10,077 nt of DNA from Pseudomonadota bacterium (GTDB lineage Bacteria; Pseudomonadota; Alphaproteobacteria; Rhizobiales; Xanthobacteraceae). Positions 1 through 7,025 of this stretch are shown here, piece after piece (positions within the stretch are counted from its first letter, which is position 1; each line of letters opens with the position of its first letter). A program made the position numbers and the translations under genes. The stretch spans positions 1 to 10,077 of the forward strand of contig JAEYTJ010000189.1 in the NCBI GenBank assembly GCA_023434095.1. The letters are read 5' to 3'. The notes below the pieces were generated by a model. It was not told the origin of the DNA. It made no database searches and worked only from the letters and a program-made list of their open reading frames with translations.

Positions 1-353
1 GATGGCCCCGCTGCCGGACCATGCCGTTGTTATCGCACGACGACTTATCCACACCCCGCCTTTCGGCGCTGGCACGGAACGTCACGTGATGAAGGGCACC
101 CGGCTCAGGATTTCGACAGGACCGGAAGCAGGCGCGGCGCTCGACACTTTAACCCGCGCCACGCAGGCGAGCGGCAGATGTCGCGGCTCTGCACTCGACA
201 CGCCGTGAAAGGAGCAGACTGGGGAAGTGCTGGCCCCGTTTACGGACCATCCCACCAGCCGCCCTTCCGGCCGATAATCGGCCACCGCAAGGCGCGAAAA
301 GACAAGGCCGCCTCACGTCGCCCTGGCGCATGAACAAATCAGAAGGGAAAATC
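1..353. other. Left flank without a supportable gene
   Basis: I see no convincing coding region here. The open frames are short (under 70 codons), contradict each other on the two strands, and match no family I recognise. The stretch contains one perfect DnaA-box-like 9-mer (listed separately) and then runs into the tRNA-like remnant. The window edge may cut something that starts further left. Confidence 0.5.
45..53 (+). promoter_or_regulatory. Isolated DnaA-box-like 9-mer (TTATCCACA)
   Basis: The nonamer TTATCCACA is identical to the high-affinity DnaA-box consensus. It stands alone: I find no second good copy nearby, no AT-rich unwinding region and no typical alphaproteobacterial origin neighbour. 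A single 9-mer can occur by chance, so an origin is not claimed. Confidence 0.15.
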
Positions 354-390
354 TGGAGCGGCGGTGGAATTCGAACCCACTACCCCGACA
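354..390 (-). other. tRNA-Gly-like 3' end remnant (possible attachment site)
   Basis: Read on the minus strand, positions 380-364 form a T-arm: a 5-bp stem (GTGGG with TCCAC, one G-T pair) around the canonical loop TTCGAAT. It is followed by CGCCGC, T and CCA, which is the layout of the 3' acceptor strand of bacterial tRNA-Gly (normally 7 acceptor bases, T discriminator, CCA). One acceptor base seems to be missing, and the base closing the T-loop is T rather than the invariant C. No D-arm, anticodon arm or 5' acceptor strand precedes it; IS5 transposase sequence begins instead. It is therefore a fragment, not a working tRNA. tRNA 3' ends are common integrase targets, so an att-site scar is a reasonable inference, but no integrase is visible. 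A chance T-arm-like string is the alternative. Confidence 0.45.
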
Positions 391-956
391 TTGGATGGGT
401 TGTCGGCGAACCCACCTTTGTCCCGGAGAGATGCGCGGATGCGGTCGGCGTCATAGGCCTTGTCCGCCAGCACGATTGTTCCGGCGCCAACATGGTCAAG
501 CAGATCGTGAACGACTTGGCCGTCATGGCTTTGCCCCGCAGTCAGGCTCAGTCGGATCGGAAGCCTTTGCGCATCAACGACCGCGTGGATTTTGGTCGTG
601 AGGCCCCCTCGGGAGCGAGCGAGACAATGATCTCGATCCCCCTTTTGCCGTCGCGGCCTGTTGATGGGCGCGAACGGAGGGGCTGTCGATCATCTGTATG
701 TCACCGTCATGGGCAGCGGTGATGGCATCCATCATCCGGTCCCAGACGCCCGCCTTTCGCCATCGGACGAAGCGGTTGTAGCAGGTAGTGCGCCGTAGCG
801 TCCGGGAAGGTCGCGCCACAGCGTACCGGATCGCAGCACCCAAAAGATGCCGTTCAGCACGCGTCGGTCAGCGACGCGCGGAACACCACGCGGCTTGTTC
901 GGCAACAGCGGCTCGATCACGCGCCACTCGAAGTCGGTCAGGTCATATCTGCTCAT
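390..956 (-). pseudogene. IS5-family transposase, frameshifted and 3'-truncated
   Basis: From the ATG at 956 the reading begins MSRYDLTDFEWRVIEPLLP, the typical N-terminus of IS5-family (IS427-like) transposases. Near position 790 the frame is lost just after RDLPGRYG and homology resumes in another frame with TTCYNRFVRWRKAGVWDRMM and the DDE-domain segment DGDIQMIDSPSVRAHQQ. Around the run at 646-638 (minus-strand AAAAGGGGG) it shifts again, back to the first frame, giving RSRGGLTTKIHAVVDAQ, LTAGQSHDG and ADKAYDADRIRASLRDKG. Similarity stops near NPSN at about 390, where the tRNA-like remnant begins. The usual C-terminal part, with the glutamate region around RNLVERFFNKIK in relatives, is absent. 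The A/G run resembles slippery sites used for programmed frameshifting in some IS5 elements, but the first shift and the lost 3' end leave no functional protein. The element is a dead remnant. Confidence 0.85.
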
Positions 957-985
957 GCAAAGTCTGAATCAGCAAACAGCCGAGA
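390..985 (-). mobile_element. IS5-family (IS427-like) insertion sequence remnant
   Basis: This is the decayed element carrying the transposase pseudogene. In IS5-family elements of this type the transposase ATG lies close to one terminal inverted repeat, so the right end is probably within about 30 bp of 956; I could not fix it exactly. The left end is missing together with the 3' part of the transposase, so no inverted-repeat pair or target duplication can be defined. Confidence 0.55.
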
Positions 986-1778
986 TGGAAAGTGGAGATG
1001 GCCGAGGGCTGCATTTTTCGGTTATGCCTGAAGCATGACTCCCCTCTACCCAAAGATACGGCTCTCCGGCCTACGTGAAATCGGGTGGGAACTCTGGAGA
1101 TCCGATCGGATTGGCGCATAACGGGAGTTCGCCCGATGAGGGGTGCGCGGACGAATACGATCGTTACCTGCTCCACGTCGTCAGCATGATCTCTCGTGGC
1201 GGCTCAACGGATGAGGCTACCATCTCTACCTCACCGGCATAGCGTCCGAGCACATGAGGCTGTCTGTTGTGGAAGCAGACGCCGCAGCGGCGACGGCCCA
1301 AGCGATAGCCAACTATCTCTTATTCTTTGCCGAATGAACCGAAGACCGCCCGCTGAACACGTTTATGGGTTCGCGGCTTGGATCGAGCCCATCGAAACAG
1401 GTAGTTCGGATCACCTCGTGCAGCGGGCGACGGGCGCCGTCACAGCGGATCGCGGCATTCGGAAGTGCCGATCGGCCGCGCAGCCTCGCCCGAGGTGAAG
1501 CTGCGTATAATCTTTTGGACGAGGGCGGAAACAGCTCATCGCCTGAAGCTGTGAACGCAACAACTCAGCCTGCGCTCCGATCGTCTCGTCCACACCGATC
1601 ATCACTTTTCGCGTATGTACGGCAGCGGGGTTTAAGTCGAAAGCCTTCATCGCGGTTATTTTGCCAGTATGGCTATTTAACCGTGACGATAGTGATGGAT
1701 TGCAGGCTCTGCGCCACCGTCGATCCACTCGGGGCAACCCGACTCACGTGACGACCCCTTTCGATGTGGGAGGGGCAG
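957..1778. other. Gene-poor stretch between the IS remnant and the glycosyltransferase operon
   Basis: No complete gene can be supported in these 820 bp. Candidate frames (1196-1498 and 1365-1751 plus; 943-1176 and 1411-1737 minus) overlap each other, match nothing I recognise and have no Shine-Dalgarno. One short plus-strand frame, 1215-1337, is open directly after a TGA and ends in a protein-like tail (alanine-rich helix, then NYLLFFAE and stop). It could be the last 40 residues of a broken gene. Base composition looks less GC-rich than in the transferase genes, in keeping with a decayed mobile region. Confidence 0.5.
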
Positions 1779-1795
1779 TCGCGGTTTCACCGCGA
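1779..1795 (-). terminator. Hairpin 3' of the glycosyltransferase operon
   Basis: The stem TCGCGGT pairs perfectly (7 bp) with ACCGCGA around a 3-base loop. It starts 12 bases after the stop codon of the last operon gene, where a transcript end is expected. On the minus strand it is followed by a C-rich rather than U-rich tract, so it does not fit a classical intrinsic terminator. It may mark an RNA 3' end or protect it after Rho-dependent termination. Confidence 0.4.
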
Positions 1796-1807
1796 GAATT
1801 GGACCCG

Positions 1808-3346
1808 TCACTCGGCCCGCGGCGTCGCTCCGGACGCGTGATGGATAAAATTGGCGATCTTCGCCAGCAGCCTCGACTGACTGCGATCGATCATGGGATT
1901 GAACCAGTGATTGTTCAGAAAGCGTTGCCCGGGCAGGTCCCACAGCGTGGAGGACAGGTGATCGGTGTGGCCAACCAGCGGCGGAAACAGGGTGCAGCAG
2001 CTGAGTGCATTCGTTTCGAGATAGCGGTCAATAGTCGCTTTGGTCACGTCCTCTCCCTCCAACCGATAGCCGGCGAGGGTCTCAAGCGCCTTCGGACCGT
2101 AAATGCCGAAGACCATGCCGACGACCTTGTCGATCTCGATAAGCAGACCGCTCCCGTGAGGCTGCACCGCTTTCACCTGTGCCTGCGGTGAGAGGTCGGT
2201 GATTAGGCCGGAAAACAGGTCGCACGGGTTCTGAGCGGCATCGAACCACGCTAGCAGGGCAGCGAGACGGCTGTCGAAATCAGGGGCAAGCTGCGCGTCG
2301 TCCTCCCAGATGATGAGCCGCCGGCGCTCCGCTGCGCGCGCGCGGCGGGCGAGGTAGCGATAGCTCAGAGCCGTGCCCTTCCAGCCCTCGATTTGGCGAA
2401 GACCGGGAAAGAGAAGGGCGCCCGGTCGGATGCTCGTGCGCGCATGGGCAAAACGTTCCTGCGACTCGGGGATGCACAGCACGATAGCCGACGCATCGAG
2501 ACTGGTCTGCGCTGTCGCGGCCTCGAAGGCGACATCGTCCAGCACACCGCAGCCGTGGAAGGCGCGGGCGAGCATGTGGGGGAGGGCGAGAGGTGACCGA
2601 TCGGGCCAAACGGGACCCGCAATAGCGAACGGCACCAGCGGTACGTAGAAGATCTGGTGCATCACCAGACCGCGCGCCTGAAGCTCTGCGATGCGGGGCA
2701 GCACGGCCTCGAACACCGCGAGCGAGGCCGCCAATTGCTCAAGCATCGCCCCGGTGGGGGCCGCCGTCGCGCTTTCCACCAGCCAGAGAATGCGCCGGTC
2801 GGGCGGCGGCAATTGCGCGAATTCGGCTGGACTGAGAACCACATAGAGGTCGTCGGCAAACGTCGTTGGCACGGTGGTGCGCACGGTGCAGCGCAAGGAC
2901 ATGGCCTCCACCAGTTCCGCCACTGCCCGGGCCGCGCGGTGCAGCCGCTCCGGGGCAATGAGCACCACGGAGCGCACGCGCGCCAGCTGGCCGGAGGCGC
3001 GCAGCGCGCGCATGCGGACGCGGTAATCGTCCGGTTCGATGAGGTGGGTAATGGGGGTGATGAGAGCACCCCGCCACGCGCCGGGCAGCAGGCGGCGGAG
3101 CGCGCGAGCGGCGAAAAGAAGTGCCCGCCGGCGCGCGGCCGCCCACAGCGGCGCCGCGGCCTGCTTCCTGATCTGGCGCTGCAACTTCGCGCGTTGCGCC
3201 TCCTCTGCCTGAAGCCGTTCCTCGAAATGGCGCAGCGCGGCCCGCAGCGTGTGGGTCGCCAAACCGACATCGTCGAGGGGAGCATCGGCTCCGCCGGTCT
3301 CGCACGACGCTCCCGGCGGAGGCAAAGGGGACCGTTCGTCCGTCAT
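1808..3346 (-). CDS. Glycosyltransferase with GT25-like C-terminal domain
   Basis: Predicted 512-residue cytoplasmic glycosyltransferase, last gene of the operon. Residues 30-62 are a charged helix, likely a coiled coil. Residues about 100-240 form an unassigned alpha/beta region ending in IFYVPLVPF, reminiscent of the N-terminal part of some GT-B-like proteins. From about 285 the protein resembles GT25 (LPS-type) transferases: GWKGTALSYRYL, then the acidic metal-binding motif IIWEDDA at 345-351, a region KVVGMVFGIYGPKALETL, and a C-terminal PLVGHTDHLSSTLW. GT25 enzymes transfer hexoses to LPS or protein acceptors; the donor and acceptor here are unknown. I chose the ATG at 3346 because it overlaps the stop of the upstream gene as ATGA and has GGAG seven bases before it; the frame stays open 37 codons further upstream, inside the preceding gene. 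No signal peptide or membrane segment is evident. Confidence 0.82.
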   Translation of the reverse strand: MTDERSPLPPPGASCETGGADAPLDDVGLATHTLRAALRHFEERLQAEEAQRAKLQRQIRKQAAAPLWAAARRRALLFAARALRRLLPGAWRGALITPITHLIEPDDYRVRMRALRASGQLARVRSVVLIAPERLHRAARAVAELVEAMSLRCTVRTTVPTTFADDLYVVLSPAEFAQLPPPDRRILWLVESATAAPTGAMLEQLAASLAVFEAVLPRIAELQARGLVMHQIFYVPLVPFAIAGPVWPDRSPLALPHMLARAFHGCGVLDDVAFEAATAQTSLDASAIVLCIPESQERFAHARTSIRPGALLFPGLRQIEGWKGTALSYRYLARRARAAERRRLIIWEDDAQLAPDFDSRLAALLAWFDAAQNPCDLFSGLITDLSPQAQVKAVQPHGSGLLIEIDKVVGMVFGIYGPKALETLAGYRLEGEDVTKATIDRYLETNALSCCTLFPPLVGHTDHLSSTLWDLPGQRFLNNHWFNPMIDRSQSRLLAKIANFIHHASGATPRAE

Positions 3347-5847
3347 CCCAGCACTCCGGTGGCGGCGAGGAGCGCGCGCGGAAAACCGTCTACCGGGGCC
3401 GGTCGATAGGCCCGGGCCCTGGCGCGCAACTCCTCCAGATAAGCGTCGTCGAGACACAGGCGATGGACCTCGTCGCGCCAGGCCGGCAGATCGCCCGGAT
3501 CAAGCGCCGGCATCAGCCCTGCCGAGGCCTCGATGAGGGCCGGGTGTGCGGACAGTACCACCGGCGTTCCCGCCGCGAGACTTTCCGCCACGGGGAGCCC
3601 GAAGCCTTCGTTAAAGGAGGGGAAGACGGAAAAGCGGGCATGGCGATAGAGCCAGTGCAGTTGTTCGTCGCGCAGGGCGGGGGCCACGGTCACATGCGGC
3701 GCGAGGCGCCAATTGCGCTCCATCGCCAGCCGCACCGCATCGACGCCCCAGCCCCAGCGACCCGCCAGTACCAGCATGGGCAAGCGTTCTTCCGGAAGCT
3801 CCTGCCGCAACCGCTCCCACAGGTTCAGCAGCAGGATGTGGTTCTTGCGAATTTCGATGGTCGAGCAATACAGCACAAAGGGCCGGTCAGCCGGCCCACC
3901 CGGAGGCGGGCAACCCGGCCGATCAGGGGCCGTGGCGAGGCCCGCCGGCGCCGCGACGGCAGGCAGGGGCACGGCGTGGCCGTGTTCCTCCAGCGCCCGC
4001 TGCACCTGCCGTGCCGCATGGTGCGAGACGGCGACGCGCTCATCCGCTTCGGCGAGGGTGCCAAGCATGGCAGCGCTGTACGCAAGAGGATCGCGGCCGG
4101 CCGTCCATTGCGGAGTCTCCCAGACCATCACGTCATGCACCGCCAGCACCACACGGCCCCCGCGCGCGCGGAGGGCCGCAAAGACCCGCGGCGGCAGATG
4201 GTCCCACGGGTTGCCGACGCTCACCAGCACGTCGCCCGGGCCTGGCGCGAAGGGCCGGGCTCCGGTCGAGAGGGCTTGCCAGCGCGCTGTCGCGCGGCGT
4301 TCCGCCCGGCGCACGAGACCACGCGGCACCAGACGGCGCAAGCTGGAACCGGCCAACGAGAACGCCCTGAGCGCGCGCACGACGTGGCCCTCAGCCAGCG
4401 GCTTTCGGCGCGGCGGCAACGGGCCCGTCGCCAGCTCGGCATTCGCCAGCCTGCCCATGCCGTCAGGCACGCTGGCCAGAAATTCCAGCTCCTGCCCGGT
4501 GAGCCGCCGATAGCCCGTCCCATCGGCGCGACGCCGGACCAGCTGGACGGCGACGGGCTGGGAGACGAGGAGTTCGGCGGTGTGTCGTTCCACCCGCGAC
4601 ATGCCCACGGGTGGTTGCCATGCCATGTCCAGCGTCAGCGAGACATCGAGCAGCACAGCCGGGCCGGGCCCGCCCGCACCGCGCGGCGGAGCAATCTGGC
4701 GGCGGCACCACGCACCGTCCAGCACCATGGTTAGCTGCGCCAGTACATGGGGCGTCGCGAACTCGCGTTCGGCCCGCTCGCGCCCGTTGCGGCCCAGACG
4801 AGCGGCCAAGACGGGGTCGCGGTGCAGCCGTTCCATCGCGGCGGCCAGAGCCTCGACGTCCCCCTCGTCGACGAGCAGGCCATCGACCTCGTGCCGGATG
4901 AGATGCGCGGGCGCCCCACAGGCGAAGGCGATCACCGGCCGGCCCTGCGCCCAAGCCTCGATGATGGAGCGGCCGAAAGTCTCGGGACCGCCATTCGAAG
5001 AAATGGAGGTGACGAGCACGGCACGCGCCTGCCTTAGCAGGTCCGTGGGGTCGGCCACATGATCATGGAGGCTCAGCGTGCCGCCGGCGCCGGTTGCCGT
5101 TATCCGGTTCTGCAGTTCGCGATACAGGTCCGGGCTCGGTCGATGTCCCACCGAGGCGATGCGCAGGCCGGGACAGCGGGGCGCCAGCCGCGCGGCGGCC
5201 TCAACAAGCGCGACGTGGCCCTTGAACGGATTCACCGTCGCCAGATGCAGGAAGGGCGCATCGGCGGGCAGCTCGGCAGCGGGCACCGCCGGAATGTCGA
5301 CCGGGTTTGGCAGCACCAGTGCCCGCATCGGCCCCTGCGGCCAAACATGGGCGGCGAGGTAATCGGGCTTTTCAAGCACCGACCGGTCGGGCACCAGCAG
5401 CGTCGCCCGGCGCAGCTTCGGCAGGAGCCTCTCATGATCGAACCACAGGAAATCATGCGCGGCCACATAGGAGATGGCATCGAGCCCGGGCAACCGGCGC
5501 GCCGCCCGCACGAGAATGCGCAGCGAATCCAGCGTATTGGTCAGGATAGCCGAGGGCTGCGACGTCAGCACGCGCCGTATCAGCAAACGCGCGGCGACCT
5601 TCACGAAATCGCGGCAGGTGGCATCCACCTCTACAATGTCGAGACCGGGATGCGCCATGCGCCGCAGACGCTCCAGATGCAGCGGATTGCTGGCGAAGAT
5701 AGTCACGCGCCGCTCAGTGAGCAGCAGCGGCAGCAGCGTTTCAATGTTGCGCTCGGCGCCGCCATAACCGGTGGCGACCGAGAGGATAAGCAAGGGAGGG
5801 CGGGCCGCTGGAGGGGCGGTCTTGTGCACGGCACGTTCCTTCGTCAT
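3343..5847 (-). CDS. Tandem GT4-GT4 two-domain glycosyltransferase
   Basis: 834 residues, about twice the usual GT4 length, made of two GT-B enzymes in one chain. The first (about 15-385) starts with a glycine-rich GYGGAERN loop at 27-34 and has NPFKGH at 205-210 and a GPETFGRSIIEAW segment whose E289 and E297 form the EX7E nucleotide-sugar motif. The second (about 398-834) begins LLDVSLTLDMAWQPPVGMSR, has the STIEIRKNH segment at 662-670 and FNEGFGLPVAES with E747 and E755. Both halves therefore keep the motif expected of active retaining transferases using NDP-sugars, so the protein probably adds two successive sugars to one glycan; that is inference. The ATG overlaps the stop of the preceding gene as ATGA. 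No Shine-Dalgarno is visible, so translation is probably coupled. The stop in turn overlaps the GT25-like gene. The linker (about 386-397) is short and rich in Gly/Pro. No membrane segment is seen. Confidence 0.88.
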   Translation of the reverse strand: MTKERAVHKTAPPAARPPLLILSVATGYGGAERNIETLLPLLLTERRVTIFASNPLHLERLRRMAHPGLDIVEVDATCRDFVKVAARLLIRRVLTSQPSAILTNTLDSLRILVRAARRLPGLDAISYVAAHDFLWFDHERLLPKLRRATLLVPDRSVLEKPDYLAAHVWPQGPMRALVLPNPVDIPAVPAAELPADAPFLHLATVNPFKGHVALVEAAARLAPRCPGLRIASVGHRPSPDLYRELQNRITATGAGGTLSLHDHVADPTDLLRQARAVLVTSISSNGGPETFGRSIIEAWAQGRPVIAFACGAPAHLIRHEVDGLLVDEGDVEALAAAMERLHRDPVLAARLGRNGRERAEREFATPHVLAQLTMVLDGAWCRRQIAPPRGAGGPGPAVLLDVSLTLDMAWQPPVGMSRVERHTAELLVSQPVAVQLVRRRADGTGYRRLTGQELEFLASVPDGMGRLANAELATGPLPPRRKPLAEGHVVRALRAFSLAGSSLRRLVPRGLVRRAERRATARWQALSTGARPFAPGPGDVLVSVGNPWDHLPPRVFAALRARGGRVVLAVHDVMVWETPQWTAGRDPLAYSAAMLGTLAEADERVAVSHHAARQVQRALEEHGHAVPLPAVAAPAGLATAPDRPGCPPPGGPADRPFVLYCSTIEIRKNHILLLNLWERLRQELPEERLPMLVLAGRWGWGVDAVRLAMERNWRLAPHVTVAPALRDEQLHWLYRHARFSVFPSFNEGFGLPVAESLAAGTPVVLSAHPALIEASAGLMPALDPGDLPAWRDEVHRLCLDDAYLEELRARARAYRPAPVDGFPRALLAATGVLG

Positions 5848-7025
5848 CCGTCAGCGTCGAGGGGGGAGGATGTAGCGCCGGCCGGGGCGGCGCGGTACTC
5901 CTCGCGCAACAGACGCTCACCCTCGCCGGCGATATGGGCCGCGAGAGCCGGATCGGTCAGCAGTGCGGCACACTGGCGGGCGAACAGCGCGGCGTCATCC
6001 GCCACCAGCACATGGCGCCCGGCCTCGACCCGCAGCCCCCGGACCGCGTGGGAAGTCGCCACCACAGGCCGCCGATAGTGCCAGGCTTCCAGCACTTTCA
6101 ACTTCGTGCCGCCGCCGCCGCGCAGCGGCGCGATGACGACGGTGGCCTGCGCATAAAGCGGTCGCAGGTCGCCAGGCTCATGGACGTAGGCCAGGCCCTT
6201 CTTCGCCATGTAGCGGCGCAGCGAGCCTCTTGCGCGGCCGGCGATGACGACCTGCACGTCCGGCACCTGGCGGCGCAGACGGGGCAACACGGCACGGGCG
6301 AACCAGAGCACCGCGTCTTCATTCGGGGGATAGAACAGCGCGCCGACGAAAAGCAGCGTTCGCCCGCCAGAGGGAGGCGGAGGCAGGGCGGGGAGGCCGT
6401 CGGCCAGAAAGCGGTTGCCGGTGGTCCGCACCTCACCCATGCCCGGCAACCGGGCGATGCGTTCGGCATCCTCGCCGGCGGACAAATGCACAAGGCGGTA
6501 GCCGGGCAGAAGCTGCCGTTCCAGCCGCGCGTAACGCCGCCCCTGCCACAGATAGGCCAGCGCCGCGCGCACGCGCGCCCGGCGCAGCATCAGGCCTGCA
6601 AGGCTGAGGCGCGTCGCCGATTCCCAGTCGTCGCAATCCATCTCGGCCACGGCACGCCACGCCGGCGGCAGATGGGAGGCGACATCATGCAGATAGAACC
6701 TGAACACGATCACCCGCGCCGGCACTGGGCCGGGCAGCGCCATCAGCGCGGCGGCGGCCGCCGCATCCGGCTCGAACCAGTCCAGCAGCCGGCGGCGCCT
6801 TAGAGCGGGGCCGACGCAACGCACGACATGCAGCTTGCCCGGCAGTGGCAAGGCAGGAATGAGCGCGGCGGTGCTGCGCGTCACCACCACGATATCGAGA
6901 TCGTGCAATGCCGCCAGTTCGCACGCCCAGCGCCACGCCCGGCGCATGAGCCCGACGCCGTCGGGCGAGGGCAGCACATGGGTGAGAAGCACCGCCCGGC
7001 TGCGCGATGGAGGCGCCTCGCTCAC
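5844..7025 (-). CDS. GT4-family glycosyltransferase
   Basis: 393 residues, the normal length for a single GT4 (GT-B fold) enzyme. The N-terminal half carries a short loop PSPDGVGLMRR at 19-29 in the acceptor-side Rossmann domain. The C-terminal half has LLFVGALFYPPNEDAVLWF (224-242), VVIAGRA (259-265) and LRGGGGTKLKVLEAW (301-315), a pattern shared with the exopolysaccharide sugar transferases that have GGGTRLKVLEA. In that subgroup the first glutamate of the EX7E motif is replaced by glycine while the second (E313 here) stays. The start is GTG at 7025, supported by a perfect AGGAGG (7036-7031) five bases upstream and by the GTGA overlap with the preceding gene; its own stop overlaps the next gene as ATGA. 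Expected role: transfer of one sugar from an NDP donor onto a lipid-linked or protein-linked glycan at the inner membrane. Donor and acceptor are unknown. Confidence 0.87.
   Translation of the reverse strand: MSEAPPSRSRAVLLTHVLPSPDGVGLMRRAWRWACELAALHDLDIVVVTRSTAALIPALPLPGKLHVVRCVGPALRRRRLLDWFEPDAAAAAALMALPGPVPARVIVFRFYLHDVASHLPPAWRAVAEMDCDDWESATRLSLAGLMLRRARVRAALAYLWQGRRYARLERQLLPGYRLVHLSAGEDAERIARLPGMGEVRTTGNRFLADGLPALPPPPSGGRTLLFVGALFYPPNEDAVLWFARAVLPRLRRQVPDVQVVIAGRARGSLRRYMAKKGLAYVHEPGDLRPLYAQATVVIAPLRGGGGTKLKVLEAWHYRRPVVATSHAVRGLRVEAGRHVLVADDAALFARQCAALLTDPALAAHIAGEGERLLREEYRAAPAGATSSPLDADG

Noticed and set aside
30..38. Second DnaA-box-like string TTATCGCAC
   Set aside because: It departs from the consensus in the last four positions, so it does not support an origin.
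330..722. 130-codon plus-strand frame across the IS remnant
   Set aside because: Antisense to the clearly recognisable transposase segments.
1411..1737. 108-codon minus-strand frame containing VMIGVDETIG
   Set aside because: It briefly resembled the start of an IS110-type transposase, but the expected following motifs are missing and no ribosome site is present.
3463..4734. 423-codon plus-strand open frame
   Set aside because: It lies fully antisense to the tandem GT4 gene, whose motifs are unmistakable. Its product is Arg/His/Gln-rich with no family features, a typical shadow frame in high-GC DNA.
5059..6078. 339-codon plus-strand open frame
   Set aside because: Antisense to two well-supported transferase genes; composition is Arg/Gln-rich and no motifs are visible.
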